The notes beneath the pieces are model-generated. The model was not told the origin of the DNA. It worked only from the letters and a program-made list of their open reading frames with translations, and did not search any database. This document shows, one piece after another, positions 1-8,816 of a stretch of 64,000 bases of DNA. The position numbers and the translations under genes were made by a program. Location of the stretch: the NCBI GenBank assembly GCA_017434525.1, contig JAFRFD010000008.1, forward strand, positions 1 through 64,000, read 5' to 3'. Origin of the DNA: Methanobrevibacter sp. (GTDB lineage: Archaea > Methanobacteriota > Methanobacteria > Methanobacteriales > Methanobacteriaceae). The first letter of the stretch is position 1. Every line of letters begins with the position of its first letter.

Positions 1-1053
1 TCTACCGTAGTCGAGACCAGGTAAACCGGTTGCGAATTCAAGGTTATCATTGAAGTATAATAAAGTAGATGGAATACCTTGAGCAGCACGAGCAGCACCG
101 ACGTTAACCATGGTTGCAGCTACAGCACCAGCAGCAGCGTATGCGTTCCATTTAGCTGCGTCATCAGTGTTGTAAATGTTAAAGTCAGTTAATGCTTTTT
201 CAGGAGCAATTACTCCGTCAGCTTCTGCACGAGCAATAGTTGCTTGTACTACACTACCAACGGTACCTTCTGCACCGTTTTCTTTTACTAAGTCATATAC
301 CATGTTATCAGCGTTTAAACCTTGGTAAGCTAAACCTAATAAGTGTAATCTTTCGAAAGCACCTAAAGCGTCAGCCATTTCGAACATAGCAGTTTGTTCA
401 AAGATAGCAGCTAATGCGGTAGCTTGGAAAGTGTTTTTCAAGGTAGCAGCAGCGAAGTCGTTTGCTTTAACGTTTCTTAAACCGTAACCTGCACCTTCGA
501 GTTTTTGTGGAATGTCTAACATGGTTGCAATGTTAGATCCTTTGTAGTCTACAGATTGTGGGTATCTACCTAATACTGCAGCTTTTACGAAGTTAGCATC
601 ATAAATACTTACGTCACAGATGTCAATAACAGATTGTACTAAAGCGGAAGCAGAGGATAATGGAGCTGTGGAGTATTCAGCAGCAACATCAATTCTTTGA
701 GTTGGTACTTGTACTAATAACCTTTTTCCTCCGGAAATAGGTGTTACAACAGTGTCATCGTCTGCGGAAATTTGGATAATTTCTTTCATTTTTTCTGCGA
801 TTGCTTCTGCGTTATCAACAATAGCGAGATCTAATTCTCTTCCTAAAATTCTAGATTTGTCTCCACCAACAGATGCTGTTTTAACAGATTTTTCGAGTCC
901 TTCTAAGTTTACTGCAACAGTTCTTTTAACACCTTTTACGATGCTTTGAATTGCAGGGTTTCTTAATGGACTGATAGCTTCGATTGGTACGTCAGATGCA
1001 ATTTCGTTGCCTCTATCATCGAATAAATCGATTTTATCATCAAACTTTGCCAT
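1..1053 (-). CDS. mcrB: methyl-coenzyme M reductase subunit beta, N-terminal part
   Basis: Reading leftward from an ATG at 1053, preceded by a GGAGGG ribosome binding site, gives 351 residues open to the window edge. McrB is usually about 440 residues, so roughly the last 90 lie outside. The product is the beta subunit of the nickel-F430 enzyme that releases methane from methyl-CoM and CoM-S-S-CoB in the cytoplasm. I recognise McrB landmarks: the [16 protein letters not shown] start, [42 protein letters not shown], and [19 protein letters not shown] near the end. mcrB is first in the family's mcrBDCGA order, so the operon runs off the left edge. McrB is favoured over the MrtB isoenzyme because mmp10 lies beside it, but the two are hard to separate here. 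Confidence 0.95.
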   Translation of the reverse strand, partial: MAKFDDKIDLFDDRGNEIASDVPIEAISPLRNPAIQSIVKGVKRTVAVNLEGLEKSVKTASVGGDKSRILGRELDLAIVDNAEAIAEKMKEIIQISADDDTVVTPISGGKRLLVQVPTQRIDVAAEYSTAPLSSASALVQSVIDICDVSIYDANFVKAAVLGRYPQSVDYKGSNIATMLDIPQKLEGAGYGLRNVKANDFAAATLKNTFQATALAAIFEQTAMFEMADALGAFERLHLLGLAYQGLNADNMVYDLVKENGAEGTVGSVVQATIARAEADGVIAPEKALTDFNIYNTDDAAKWNAYAAAGAVAATMVNVGAARAAQGIPSTLLYFNDNLEFATGLPGLDYGR

Positions 1054-1210
1054 TTTTTCCCTCCTAAATAAATAGAGTTTAACTAATATACCACTCTCAA
1101 TGGTAACATTTTTTACCAAATTGAGTATTTAGCTACAAAGCAAGTTTTTGCAATAGCCAGCCATATGGTATACAAATTTTATTTTATATTAGATATAATA
1201 TAAAGATTAC
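1054..1210 (-). promoter_or_regulatory. mcr operon promoter and leader with a hairpin
   Basis: On the minus strand a TATA-like TTTATATTA lies at about 1204-1196, which predicts a transcription start near 1170 and a leader of about 115 nt. Within the leader, 1096-1125 folds as CTCAATTTGGTAA paired with TTACCATTGAG: an 11-bp stem with a 2-nt bulge and a 6-nt loop. A CCATATGG palindrome lies near 1162-1169. The start site is inferred from TATA spacing only. Confidence 0.5.
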
Positions 1211-1274
1211 CTCTAAAACTTTTTAGAAAAATATATAAAGCATAATAAAACAAAAAAAATTTAAGAAAAATACC

Positions 1275-1539
1275 CCTAAAAGTAATACTTTTTATTATTG
1301 TTTAAAATTATTATTTTCAAATATAAAAACAAAAATTTAGATTAAATTAAAAAATATTATTGATAAATAAGTCATATTAATAAATAAAAGAATTTAATAA
1401 GTTAACAGTGAAATGACTGGAAATAAAAAATTATTACTTTTAAGACCCTAAGTAATAAATATTACTAAAAGTAATACAAAATCTCGGCTTGAAAAAATTG
1501 ATTTAATTATAAATAAAATGAATTAAAAAATAATATATT
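1275..1539. promoter_or_regulatory. AGTAATACT motifs and mmp10 promoter
   Basis: The mcrB/mmp10 intergenic region contains AGTAATACT at 1281-1289, the inverted repeat AGTAATA-AA-TATTACT at 1450-1465, and AAAGTAATAC just after it. A TATA-like TTATAAATA at 1507-1515 would place transcription start within a few bases of the mmp10 ATG at 1540. No Shine-Dalgarno sequence precedes that ATG, so mmp10 is probably leaderless. The dyads lie upstream of the TATA box, as an activator or repressor site might. Confidence 0.4.
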
Positions 1540-2787
1540 ATGCAAGTTGTAGCTGATGTTGGAGGAATACCTGGGAAAGATTGTAACGGATTTTGCAAAT
1601 ACTGTTACTTTAGAAAGGTAAAGGATGTTAAAGTATTTGGCTGTGCTCACTGTTTACCCAATAAAATTGGCTGCGAAAGATGTAGTAAAGGAGTAGCTGA
1701 ATCTCAAGGTGCATTTAAATCTCCATTTGAAGTGATGAATGAAGTTCAAACCGCATTAATGATGTCAATGGGCCGAGGAAACATTTCAGCATACATCAGT
1801 GGAGGGGGAGATGTTAGCTGTTATCCCCACCTTGAAAACCTGACCGCCAATTTAAATCAAATAGGAATCCCATCAGTATTAGGATATACTTGCGGAAAAG
1901 GAATAAGCGATAGTGAAACTGCAACCCGTTTAATCAACAATGGGGTTAAAGAGGTTTCATTTACTATTTTTTCATCAGACCCTAAACTCAGAAGAGAATG
2001 GGTCAAGGACAAATACCCTGAAGAGGCATTGAAAGCTTGCCAGATATTTTGTGAAAACATTGACCTAACAGGAGCGGCAGTTATAATTCCTGGCGTTAAT
2101 GATGGAGATGTTTTAAGGCAGACCTGCAATTCTTTAGAAGAATGGGGAGCAAAAGGGATGCTTTTGATGAGATTTGCAAATACATTTAATGAAGGATTAA
2201 TTTTAGGAAACGAACCCATAATTAAGGGTATAGAATCCCAACCGGTTGAAGAATTTTCCGAACTTGTAAAACAAATCAATAGCGAATACAAATTCAGAGT
2301 GAGCGGAACACCCCTATGCGATCCTGTAACCGGAGGACCATTTGCAATCGCAAGTGATGAAAACGAAGTATTCTTACAATTCATTAAACCTGTAACAGGA
2401 GAAGCTACAATAATTACATCTAAAATCGCAGCACCATTTATCTCTAAAATTTTTAAAAAATTAGAAGTCGATAGCGTTAATGTTGTTGCAGTTGAAAAAG
2501 AGATAGCTTGTTTAATTACAAAAGAAGACTTGGAAAAACTCGATTTGAGCGAAATAAAACAAGCAGTCATCATTCCCGGAAGGTCATTTGTTCACCAATT
2601 AGATGCCGAGAGAATTTTAAGTGCAGATGGCGTTGATAGACTTGTTGGCCGTGGTCCTGATACTTTAACTGTTGACGGAGAATTGAGCATTGATATGACC
2701 GATGAAAATGTCATCGAAAGAGAACTAGAACAGTTTAATGATTTGGTGGATGCAATTAATTTCTTCGGAATGCAAATAATGAGATAA
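1540..2787 (+). CDS. mmp10: methanogenesis marker 10, radical SAM methylase of McrA arginine
   Basis: This is a 415-residue radical SAM protein. The cluster motif is Cys15-X3-Cys19-X2-Cys22, followed by an extra Cys-rich stretch at about 34-49 (GCAHCLPNKIGCERC). Its N-terminus MQVVADVGGIPGKDCNGFC is the characteristic start of Mmp10. Mmp10 is a cobalamin-dependent radical SAM enzyme that C-methylates an active-site arginine of McrA after translation. It diverges from the mcr operon over 486 bp, so its substrate's operon is its neighbour. The length is normal for the family. The start at 1540 suits a leaderless transcript. A downstream gene, mmp7, converges on it with a 10-bp gap. Confidence 0.93.
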   Translation: MQVVADVGGIPGKDCNGFCKYCYFRKVKDVKVFGCAHCLPNKIGCERCSKGVAESQGAFKSPFEVMNEVQTALMMSMGRGNISAYISGGGDVSCYPHLENLTANLNQIGIPSVLGYTCGKGISDSETATRLINNGVKEVSFTIFSSDPKLRREWVKDKYPEEALKACQIFCENIDLTGAAVIIPGVNDGDVLRQTCNSLEEWGAKGMLLMRFANTFNEGLILGNEPIIKGIESQPVEEFSELVKQINSEYKFRVSGTPLCDPVTGGPFAIASDENEVFLQFIKPVTGEATIITSKIAAPFISKIFKKLEVDSVNVVAVEKEIACLITKEDLEKLDLSEIKQAVIIPGRSFVHQLDAERILSADGVDRLVGRGPDTLTVDGELSIDMTDENVIERELEQFNDLVDAINFFGMQIMR

Positions 2788-2797
2788 AAAAAGAGAA

Positions 2798-3721
2798 TTA
2801 GTTTAAGTCCTCAATAAGAGAACTCTCACTATTTATTTTTACTAAAATGTAATCATACATAAATGATTTTTTAATTTCAGCAAGCTCTGATAACTTTTTG
2901 CCGTCAATATCAACATTGGCTATTTTATCGGCATATTCATCATAATTTAATTTTACACGAACTCCATCCAATTGAGAGGTTATAGGAGCTGGAGAAATTA
3001 CATCCTTTATTTCTTTTACTTGATTTTCAATTGCATTTTTGACAACGATAGATGGAACTAACGGTGCATCAAGGGCCATTTCACGTTTTTTATCATTTAA
3101 TATTTTTTCAATGGTTTCTACTAGATTATCAAGAGCACGTATATCCGGACCCCTTCTGAGCCTTCTAGGAATTCTGCCAAGGCCTCCCACATATGCATCA
3201 GCGCCTGGAAGATCTTCAACGTCCATATATGGAGCCCCAGTTACAATTACAGGAACATCAATATTATCATATAAGAAAGCTTTTTCCTTAATGCAATTTT
3301 CAAAACTTCCCAATGCAAAAACAGCAATGTCATGCTCTTCAATTAAACTTCTTTCCTCTTCAGTGATTCCAGAAGTACCTTTACCATCCCCTCTAGCAAG
3401 ACCAATCATATTGTCTTTTGCACCATACTCACGCAAATATTCGGAAATGTCACATGCCGCATGAGGCAAATGGTGTCTTGCCAAGGTAGGTGAAACAATT
3501 GCTATTTCAGAACCAGCCATAGGAGCAACTGATAATTTACCTAACAATTCCTTTGATTTGGCTTCAATCTTATCAACATCCTCCATAGGAACCGCTATGT
3601 TTAAAACCAATTCCATTTGTTGAATGCTTTCTTGAAGAATAAAACCTCCCAAATCTTCAATTAGTTCTTTAATTTCTTCACTTTTGTGAACTCCGCCATT
3701 AAATGTTAATGTTTCATACAT
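2798..3721 (-). CDS. mmp7: methanogenesis marker protein 7, McrC-like
   Basis: This protein of about 307 residues resembles methanogenesis marker 7. It has a GGVHKSEEI start, an [20 protein letters not shown] segment, a [14 protein letters not shown] loop and a [12 protein letters not shown] motif. The family is found only in methanogens and related alkane oxidisers and is similar to McrC. Members have been placed in the ATP-dependent complex that activates methyl-coenzyme M reductase. I chose ATG 3721 ([10 protein letters not shown]); an in-frame ATG at 3745 would add eight residues. It shares the minus strand with the unknown gene at 3776-4294 and probably its transcript. Position beside mmp10 and mcr supports the assignment. 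Confidence 0.8.
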   Translation of the reverse strand: MYETLTFNGGVHKSEEIKELIEDLGGFILQESIQQMELVLNIAVPMEDVDKIEAKSKELLGKLSVAPMAGSEIAIVSPTLARHHLPHAACDISEYLREYGAKDNMIGLARGDGKGTSGITEEERSLIEEHDIAVFALGSFENCIKEKAFLYDNIDVPVIVTGAPYMDVEDLPGADAYVGGLGRIPRRLRRGPDIRALDNLVETIEKILNDKKREMALDAPLVPSIVVKNAIENQVKEIKDVISPAPITSQLDGVRVKLNYDEYADKIANVDIDGKKLSELAEIKKSFMYDYILVKINSESSLIEDLN

Positions 3722-3775
3722 ATTAACAACTCTCAAAAAATGCAATTATAATAAACATATTTTTTACTTTATATA

Positions 3776-4294
3776 TTATATTAATTTTTCTAAAATAGCA
3801 TATCTTGCCTCGATTTTTTCGAATGGGTTTTTAGAAATGCTATTGTGAGACGGGATTTCAACCAGGTTTTCAGTTTCTATGACCTTATCTTTTAGATAAT
3901 CCGGATATATTACATAATCAAAATCATCAGATACAATATTAAAACCTAAATCCAAAACAATGTCCTTTAAAAATTCGGAATAAACCTTAACATCAACATC
4001 TCTTTTAAAATCTGCATTTAAGTATTTTTGAGCAAGTTCATAATCTTGAAAAAACCTTTGAATATCCATATCAGACAGCTCATTTCCGTTGATTTTTGAA
4101 ACTTTTTTAATGCTTTCAAAAACTTGCCTAGGAGTATTGATTTTTATTGGCAGGCAATCCATATCGACTTTACTTTCAGAAAGCAGAATTGCCAAATCCC
4201 CATCCTCCTTTTTAGGAAACTTATTTACCGTATAATCAGTGATTCCCGCTAGCTTTACTATTTCTTCACACATTGGTGTTGTGACTATTTTCAT
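3776..4294 (-). CDS. conserved methanogen protein of unknown function
   Basis: I do not recognise this 172-residue soluble protein with certainty. It starts MKIVTTPMCEEIVKLAGI, is rich in acidic residues, and has no signal peptide or membrane segment. There is only one early Cys (C9) and another near C43. It sits 31 bp upstream of mmp7 on the same strand and diverges from comB over only 39 bp. That context suggests a role in building or activating methyl-coenzyme M reductase, possibly as one of the small methanogenesis-marker proteins. The link rests on position alone. No Shine-Dalgarno sequence precedes the ATG, so it may be leaderless. Confidence 0.7.
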   Translation of the reverse strand: MKIVTTPMCEEIVKLAGITDYTVNKFPKKEDGDLAILLSESKVDMDCLPIKINTPRQVFESIKKVSKINGNELSDMDIQRFFQDYELAQKYLNADFKRDVDVKVYSEFLKDIVLDLGFNIVSDDFDYVIYPDYLKDKVIETENLVEIPSHNSISKNPFEKIEARYAILEKLI

Positions 4295-4333
4295 ATTAAT
4301 TATTATATATTAACGGTTATAATAAATTACTTC
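4295..4333. promoter_or_regulatory. 39-bp divergent promoter, both genes probably leaderless
   Basis: The gap holds overlapping TATA-like elements: TTATATATTA on the plus strand near 4304-4313 and TTTATTATAACC on the minus strand near 4312-4323. At normal archaeal spacing both start sites would fall within a few bases of the two ATG codons. Neither gene has a Shine-Dalgarno sequence. Confidence 0.5.
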
Positions 4334-5023
4334 ATGAAAGTTACATTGAGTTTTGAGACAACCATTAGTGAAGATATATCCATAATGGTTGATGCATTAA
4401 GGGCAAGCAGTACAATAACAATGGCATTAAATAATTTTGAAAAAGTGATTCCTTGCTTTAGTCCGGAAAAAGCCTTGAATTTAAAAAATAAAACTGGAGG
4501 GATCCTTGCAGGCGAACGCAATGGTAAAAAAATTGAAGGCTTTGATATCGGAAATTCCCCCACCATAATCAATGAATATGAAACCAGTGAAAAAACATTG
4601 ATTTTGACTACAAGCAACGGAACACGAATCCTTGAAAACATGACCTCCACTGTCCTAGTGGGATCGCTAATTAATGCAAAGGCAGTTAGTGACGTATCAA
4701 CCAGAATAGCTGAAACTCATATAGATGTCGTTATGGCTGGAGTCAAGGGAGAATTCTCATTGGAAGACTTTTTAGCTTCAGGTGAAATTTTATACTGGAT
4801 TTGCCGAAATCTGGATAACTGTGAAATTAATGATATGGCAAAAGCCGCAATAATGGCCAGCAGAGATTATAATGCTTTAAAGACAGGATTTTATACTTCC
4901 CGTTCTGGAAAGCGTTTGGCTGAAATAGGATATAAAAAAGATATTGACCTTTGCTGTCAAAAGAACATCAGTGAAAATGTAGCAATATATGAAAATCAAG
5001 AATTGAAATTGTTTGAAGATTAA
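4334..5023 (+). CDS. comB: 2-phosphosulfolactate phosphatase
   Basis: This 229-residue protein matches ComB, the Mg-dependent phosphatase that converts 2-phosphosulfolactate to sulfolactate in coenzyme M biosynthesis. Recognisable family features are VDALRASSTITMALNN near residue 18, GGILAGERNGKKIEGFDIGNSP at about 55-76, LTTSNGTRIL at about 92-101, and a C-terminal GxxLxxxGYxxDIDLCCQ region. The length is normal. The next step of the pathway, ComC, is encoded at 20649, also in this window. It lies in a small methanogenesis-cofactor block with mmp10 and mmp7, and is followed after 57 bp by the TraB-family gene on the same strand. Confidence 0.92.
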   Translation: MKVTLSFETTISEDISIMVDALRASSTITMALNNFEKVIPCFSPEKALNLKNKTGGILAGERNGKKIEGFDIGNSPTIINEYETSEKTLILTTSNGTRILENMTSTVLVGSLINAKAVSDVSTRIAETHIDVVMAGVKGEFSLEDFLASGEILYWICRNLDNCEINDMAKAAIMASRDYNALKTGFYTSRSGKRLAEIGYKKDIDLCCQKNISENVAIYENQELKLFED

Positions 5024-5080
5024 CTTTATATATTCAAATTTCATAATATAAGATATTATCAATTTAAAGAAGTGTTAATT

Positions 5081-6250
5081 TTGAAAAGAGAATGTTTGAC
5101 TATAATAGGTACTGCACACGTTTCTGCAAATAGTGTTGAAGAAGTTAAAGATGCTATTTACGAACAACAACCAGAAGTAGTAGCTATTGAGCTTGATAGG
5201 GGCAGATATACTCGCCTTAAAAATGAAATGGCCGGAATTGAAGAAGATGATTCAATTTCAGTTACACAAATAATAAAAGACAATAAAGTTGGCTTATTTT
5301 TTACTACAACACTTCTTGGATATTTCCAATCTAAAATTGGGGATGATGTTGATGTAAAACCCGGATCAGAAATGGTGGGTGCCATTGAAGCCTGTGAAGA
5401 TTTGCAAATACCAATAGCGCTTATTGACAGAGATATCAGCATTACATTGCAAAGGGCTTTAAATAGAATGGGTTTTATGGAAAAAGCCAAATTCTTATAC
5501 GGATTGCTTCTTTCAGTTTTAGGTTTAGGTGAGGAGGAAGACGTAGACATCGAAGAGTTAAAAAATCCAGATAATCTTGATGATTTAATGGAAATGTTTA
5601 AAGATGAAGCGCCTAGCGTCTATGAAGTTTTAGTGCATGAAAGAGATGCATATCTTGCAGGAAGACTGCTTCAATTGCCACAGGACAGAGTGATTGCAGT
5701 TGTTGGAGCAGGACACCAACCTGGAATTGAAAGGTATTTGGATAACCCTGAAACCTTGCCTCCATTTAGAGAATTGGAAAAGCTTGATGAGAAAAAAGGA
5801 ATTCCATGGCTTAAAATATTTCTAGCAATGATTCCTATCCTGTTTGTTGTGATATTTTTTCTGGCATATTTTAATGGGATAAACATAACCGGGAACATCT
5901 ATGAATTTATAGTCATAAGCATGATGATGGGATTTATTGGTTCCATTCTTTCAGGCTCAAAAATTCAATCAGCTATTGTTGGAGGAGTTGTAGCTCCATT
6001 AACAATCATACACCCATTACTTGCAGCCGGTTGGTTTTCTGGATTATGTGAAGCCAAATTCAGAAAGGTAAGGCAAAGCGACATTAAGAATTTGGCCCAT
6101 ATTGAAAGTTTTAAAGACCTGTGGAACAACAACATATTTAGAATTCTTCTGGTGGTTATTGGAACCAATTTGGGAGTCAGCATTGCCACATTGGTAATTT
6201 TACCGTCAAGAGTTTTCATACCACTATTCATGAAAATATTCGGCGGTTAG
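5081..6250 (+). CDS. TraB/PrgY family membrane protein
   Basis: This protein of about 389 residues has an N-terminal TraB domain: TIIGTAHVSANS at the start, the AIELDRGRY motif and VGAGHQPGIERYL near residue 215. A C-terminal half follows with several hydrophobic segments. TraB proteins resemble the Enterococcus pheromone-shutdown protein PrgY and the TIKI/EreA-like fold, which suggests a metal-dependent hydrolase, but the archaeal substrate is unknown. I chose the TTG at 5081 because AAGTG lies 6 nt upstream. A GTG at 5072 would add three residues but has no ribosome binding site. It follows comB on the same strand. Confidence 0.85.
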   Translation: MKRECLTIIGTAHVSANSVEEVKDAIYEQQPEVVAIELDRGRYTRLKNEMAGIEEDDSISVTQIIKDNKVGLFFTTTLLGYFQSKIGDDVDVKPGSEMVGAIEACEDLQIPIALIDRDISITLQRALNRMGFMEKAKFLYGLLLSVLGLGEEEDVDIEELKNPDNLDDLMEMFKDEAPSVYEVLVHERDAYLAGRLLQLPQDRVIAVVGAGHQPGIERYLDNPETLPPFRELEKLDEKKGIPWLKIFLAMIPILFVVIFFLAYFNGINITGNIYEFIVISMMMGFIGSILSGSKIQSAIVGGVVAPLTIIHPLLAAGWFSGLCEAKFRKVRQSDIKNLAHIESFKDLWNNNIFRILLVVIGTNLGVSIATLVILPSRVFIPLFMKIFGG

Positions 6251-6315
6251 TGATAATTTTATATAATATATTGATTAAATATTAATTACTATTAATTTTA
6301 AATGGAAAAAAAATC
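6251..6315 (+). promoter_or_regulatory. promoter before the DUF1922 gene
   Basis: TTTTATATA at 6257-6265 is a good TATA box and predicts a start near 6288. The ribosome binding site before ATG 6316 is weak (GGAAAA). Confidence 0.45.
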
Positions 6316-6528
6316 ATGTATCTTATATTTCGTTGCGACTGTGGACGCGTATTATATGCAAAACAAGGTGTGGCAACACGTAAATGCGTTTGTGGAAAGA
6401 CATTGAAGGTTAAGCAAAGAAGAATCTTTAAAAAAGTTGCTACACGAGAAGATGCGTCACTAGCAGTGCAACAAATGCAAGATGAGATATATGGTAACAC
6501 TGACTTTCAAAGGGCCAGTGAATTATAA
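6316..6528 (+). CDS. small zinc-ribbon protein, DUF1922 family
   Basis: This 70-residue basic protein has two CxC knuckles: CDCGRVL at residues 7-13 and CVCGKTL near 24-30. The spacing fits one rubredoxin-like zinc site. It matches the DUF1922 family, known from Methanothermobacter, whose member folds as a small beta-sheet zinc protein. The function is unknown; a nucleic-acid or protein contact is plausible from its charge. It sits between the TraB gene and the CNNM-like gene on the same strand. Confidence 0.75.
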   Translation: MYLIFRCDCGRVLYAKQGVATRKCVCGKTLKVKQRRIFKKVATREDASLAVQQMQDEIYGNTDFQRASEL

Positions 6529-6548
6529 GTTTTAATGGTTTGTTAAAA

Positions 6549-7868
6549 ATGATTGGGACGACATTAGAGATAATTATAATATTAATTTTAATAATCCTTA
6601 CTGGATACTTATCAATGGCGGAACTTGCTGTTGTATCGATTAGAAAAGCAAAAATGCAAAAATATTTAGAAGATGGAAATAAAAATGCACAAATTGTTTT
6701 TGATTTATTAGAAGATCCAAATGAATTTTTATCTACAGTCCAAATTGGAATTTCACTTATTGGTGTTTTAACAGGGGCCTTTGGTGGAGTAACCTTAGCT
6801 GAACCTCTTTCTAAATTAATTTCATTTATACCTTACAATGAACCGATAAGTGTAGCCCTAGTCGTTATCGTCACTACTTACTTAACATTAGTTGTCGGAG
6901 AAATTGTTCCAAAAGTTATTGCTTTAAATGACCCTGAAAGGATTTCTCTAAAAGTTGCTAAAAGCATGGTGGTTCTTGAAAAAATCTCAAAGCCTGTTAG
7001 TTTTATTTTAGCTAAATCAAGCAGCTTTCTATTATGGATATTAAGAATAGAAAATAAAAATGAAGACGTAGTTACTGAAGAAGAAATAGAGCTGATGATT
7101 AAAGAGGGCAGAGAAGACGGAACTATTGAAAAAGAAGAAGAAGACATTATTAAAAGAGTATTCAAACTTGATGACCAAAAAGTAGAAAGCATAATGACTC
7201 CAAGAAATGAAATCATTTGGATTGACCTTGAAGACGATAGGGAAATCAATAAAGTCAAAATTATTGAAAGTAGAAGATCAATTTTCCCAATTGCTTCAGG
7301 AGAATTAGATGACTTTATTGGAGTTGTACAAGCAAAGGATATTCTTTCTATGATGTTTAGCGAAGAAGAATTTGATGTCCACAAAATTGTAAAGGAACCG
7401 TTGGTTGTATCAGAACACCTTGAGACATTAGAACTTCTTAAAGAGTTTAAAGAAAATCAAGGATATGTTCACATGTCACTTGTTATTGATGAATTCGGAA
7501 GTGTTGAAGGTTTAATCACTTTAAACGATTTGCTTGAGGGTATTGTTGGAGACATACCCGGTATTGATGAAGAAGATGTGCCTGAAGCAATCCAAAGAGA
7601 TGATGGAACTTGGCTAATTGACGGAAGATACCCTATTGACAAATTTAAAGAATTATTCGACTTTAAAGAGTCACTGCCTGATGAAGAGGAAGACAATTAC
7701 ACTACTTTAGCAGGATTTATTCTTAGTATAAGCGGTACAATACCTGATGAAGAAGACAAATATGAATGTGGAAGATTTATCTTTGAAATTGTAGATATGG
7801 ACGGCCATCAAATTGATAAAGTTATTGTTACTGATTTAGGACCAGAAGAAGAAATCGATGAGGAATAG
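6549..7868 (+). CDS. CNNM/CorC-like transporter-associated membrane protein with CBS domains
   Basis: This protein of about 439 residues has an N-terminal DUF21 membrane domain (hydrophobic segments within residues 1-150, including a conserved GEIVPK motif), two CBS domains (about 195-315) and a C-terminal CorC_HlyC domain. This architecture is the CNNM/CorC family, linked to Mg2+ and Co2+ efflux or homeostasis. Older databases call it hemolysin-related. I chose ATG 6549; a TTG at 6540 would add three residues. The next gene, a Na+/Ca2+ exchanger, starts 3 bp after the stop, so the two are probably cotranscribed and both handle cations. Confidence 0.85.
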   Translation: MIGTTLEIIIILILIILTGYLSMAELAVVSIRKAKMQKYLEDGNKNAQIVFDLLEDPNEFLSTVQIGISLIGVLTGAFGGVTLAEPLSKLISFIPYNEPISVALVVIVTTYLTLVVGEIVPKVIALNDPERISLKVAKSMVVLEKISKPVSFILAKSSSFLLWILRIENKNEDVVTEEEIELMIKEGREDGTIEKEEEDIIKRVFKLDDQKVESIMTPRNEIIWIDLEDDREINKVKIIESRRSIFPIASGELDDFIGVVQAKDILSMMFSEEEFDVHKIVKEPLVVSEHLETLELLKEFKENQGYVHMSLVIDEFGSVEGLITLNDLLEGIVGDIPGIDEEDVPEAIQRDDGTWLIDGRYPIDKFKELFDFKESLPDEEEDNYTTLAGFILSISGTIPDEEDKYECGRFIFEIVDMDGHQIDKVIVTDLGPEEEIDEE

Positions 7869-7871
7869 ACA

Positions 7872-8816
7872 ATGGATGCTGGAATCATTATTCAAATAGT
7901 TTTATTATTAGTGGGATTTGTATTTTTAATAAAAGGATCTGACTTTTTTGTTGATGGGGCCAGCAGTATTGCCTCACTTTTAAAGATACCTACAATTATT
8001 GTAGGATTAACTATCGTCGCATTTGGGACAAGTGCACCTGAGGCGGCAGTTTCAATTACTTCTTCACTTGCAGGAAGTAATGCAATGGCAGTCAGTAATG
8101 TCATCGGGAGCAATCTATTTAACATGTTAATGGTCATAGGTATTGCAGCATTACTTAGTGAACTATTAATGGAAAAACAAGTCCTTGATTTCGATTTGCC
8201 TTTCCTTGTGGGAATAACAATATTATGGACAGTATTCATATTCATAGGATGGGACATTACAAACATCGAAGGGATAATTCTACTTGTAATATTAATAGCC
8301 TACATTGTCTACTTAGTGATTAATGCCCGTAAATCAAAAGAAGGCACACATGTAGAAGAACCAAAATTCACACTCCCTAAAAGCATATTTTTCATAATAG
8401 TGGGACTTGCAGGAATCATACTTGGTGGAGATTTAGTTGTTGACAGCGCTTCAGCTATAGCAATTGCATTTGGAATGAGTGAAACACTGGTAGGTTTAAC
8501 CATTGTTGCAATTGGTACCTCTTTACCTGAACTTGTAACTTCAATTACCGCTTTAAAGAAAGGGGAAAATCAGTTAGTTATAGGAAATGTAATCGGATCA
8601 AATATCTTTAACATACTATTCGTATTGGGTGCAAGCAGCGCCATAAGCGCAATACCTCTTGACTCAAGCATGCTAATAGATGTCCTGTTTATGATATTCG
8701 TTACAATATTATGTTTCATATTTGGTAAAACACAGGACAAATATGATAAAAAAGAAGGTATCATTCTGATTGCATTATTTATTGTCTATATGGCCTTCGC
8801 AATTTTGAGAAATTAA
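7872..8816 (+). CDS. Na+/Ca2+ exchanger family protein (YrbG/CaxA type)
   Basis: This 314-residue integral membrane protein has the internal duplication of the CaCA antiporter superfamily. The two alpha-repeats carry GTSAPEAAVS...GSNLFN (about 55-85) and GTSLPELVTS...GSNIFN (about 215-247). About ten hydrophobic segments are visible. It should exchange Ca2+ for Na+ or H+ across the cytoplasmic membrane. ATG 7872 has a GAGGAA ribosome binding site inside the preceding gene. Its last 42 bp overlap the 3' end of the convergent gene at 8775-9650. Confidence 0.9.
   Translation: MDAGIIIQIVLLLVGFVFLIKGSDFFVDGASSIASLLKIPTIIVGLTIVAFGTSAPEAAVSITSSLAGSNAMAVSNVIGSNLFNMLMVIGIAALLSELLMEKQVLDFDLPFLVGITILWTVFIFIGWDITNIEGIILLVILIAYIVYLVINARKSKEGTHVEEPKFTLPKSIFFIIVGLAGIILGGDLVVDSASAIAIAFGMSETLVGLTIVAIGTSLPELVTSITALKKGENQLVIGNVIGSNIFNILFVLGASSAISAIPLDSSMLIDVLFMIFVTILCFIFGKTQDKYDKKEGIILIALFIVYMAFAILRN

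Noticed and set aside
1..1053. mrtB (isoenzyme II) instead of mcrB
   Set aside because: The neighbouring mmp10 and the sequence fit mcrB better, though the decision would be firmer with the rest of the operon.
1857..2573. 238-codon open frame antisense to mmp10
   Set aside because: It lies wholly within a conserved gene, has no recognisable motif or ribosome binding site, and reflects the antisense frame of an AT-rich gene.
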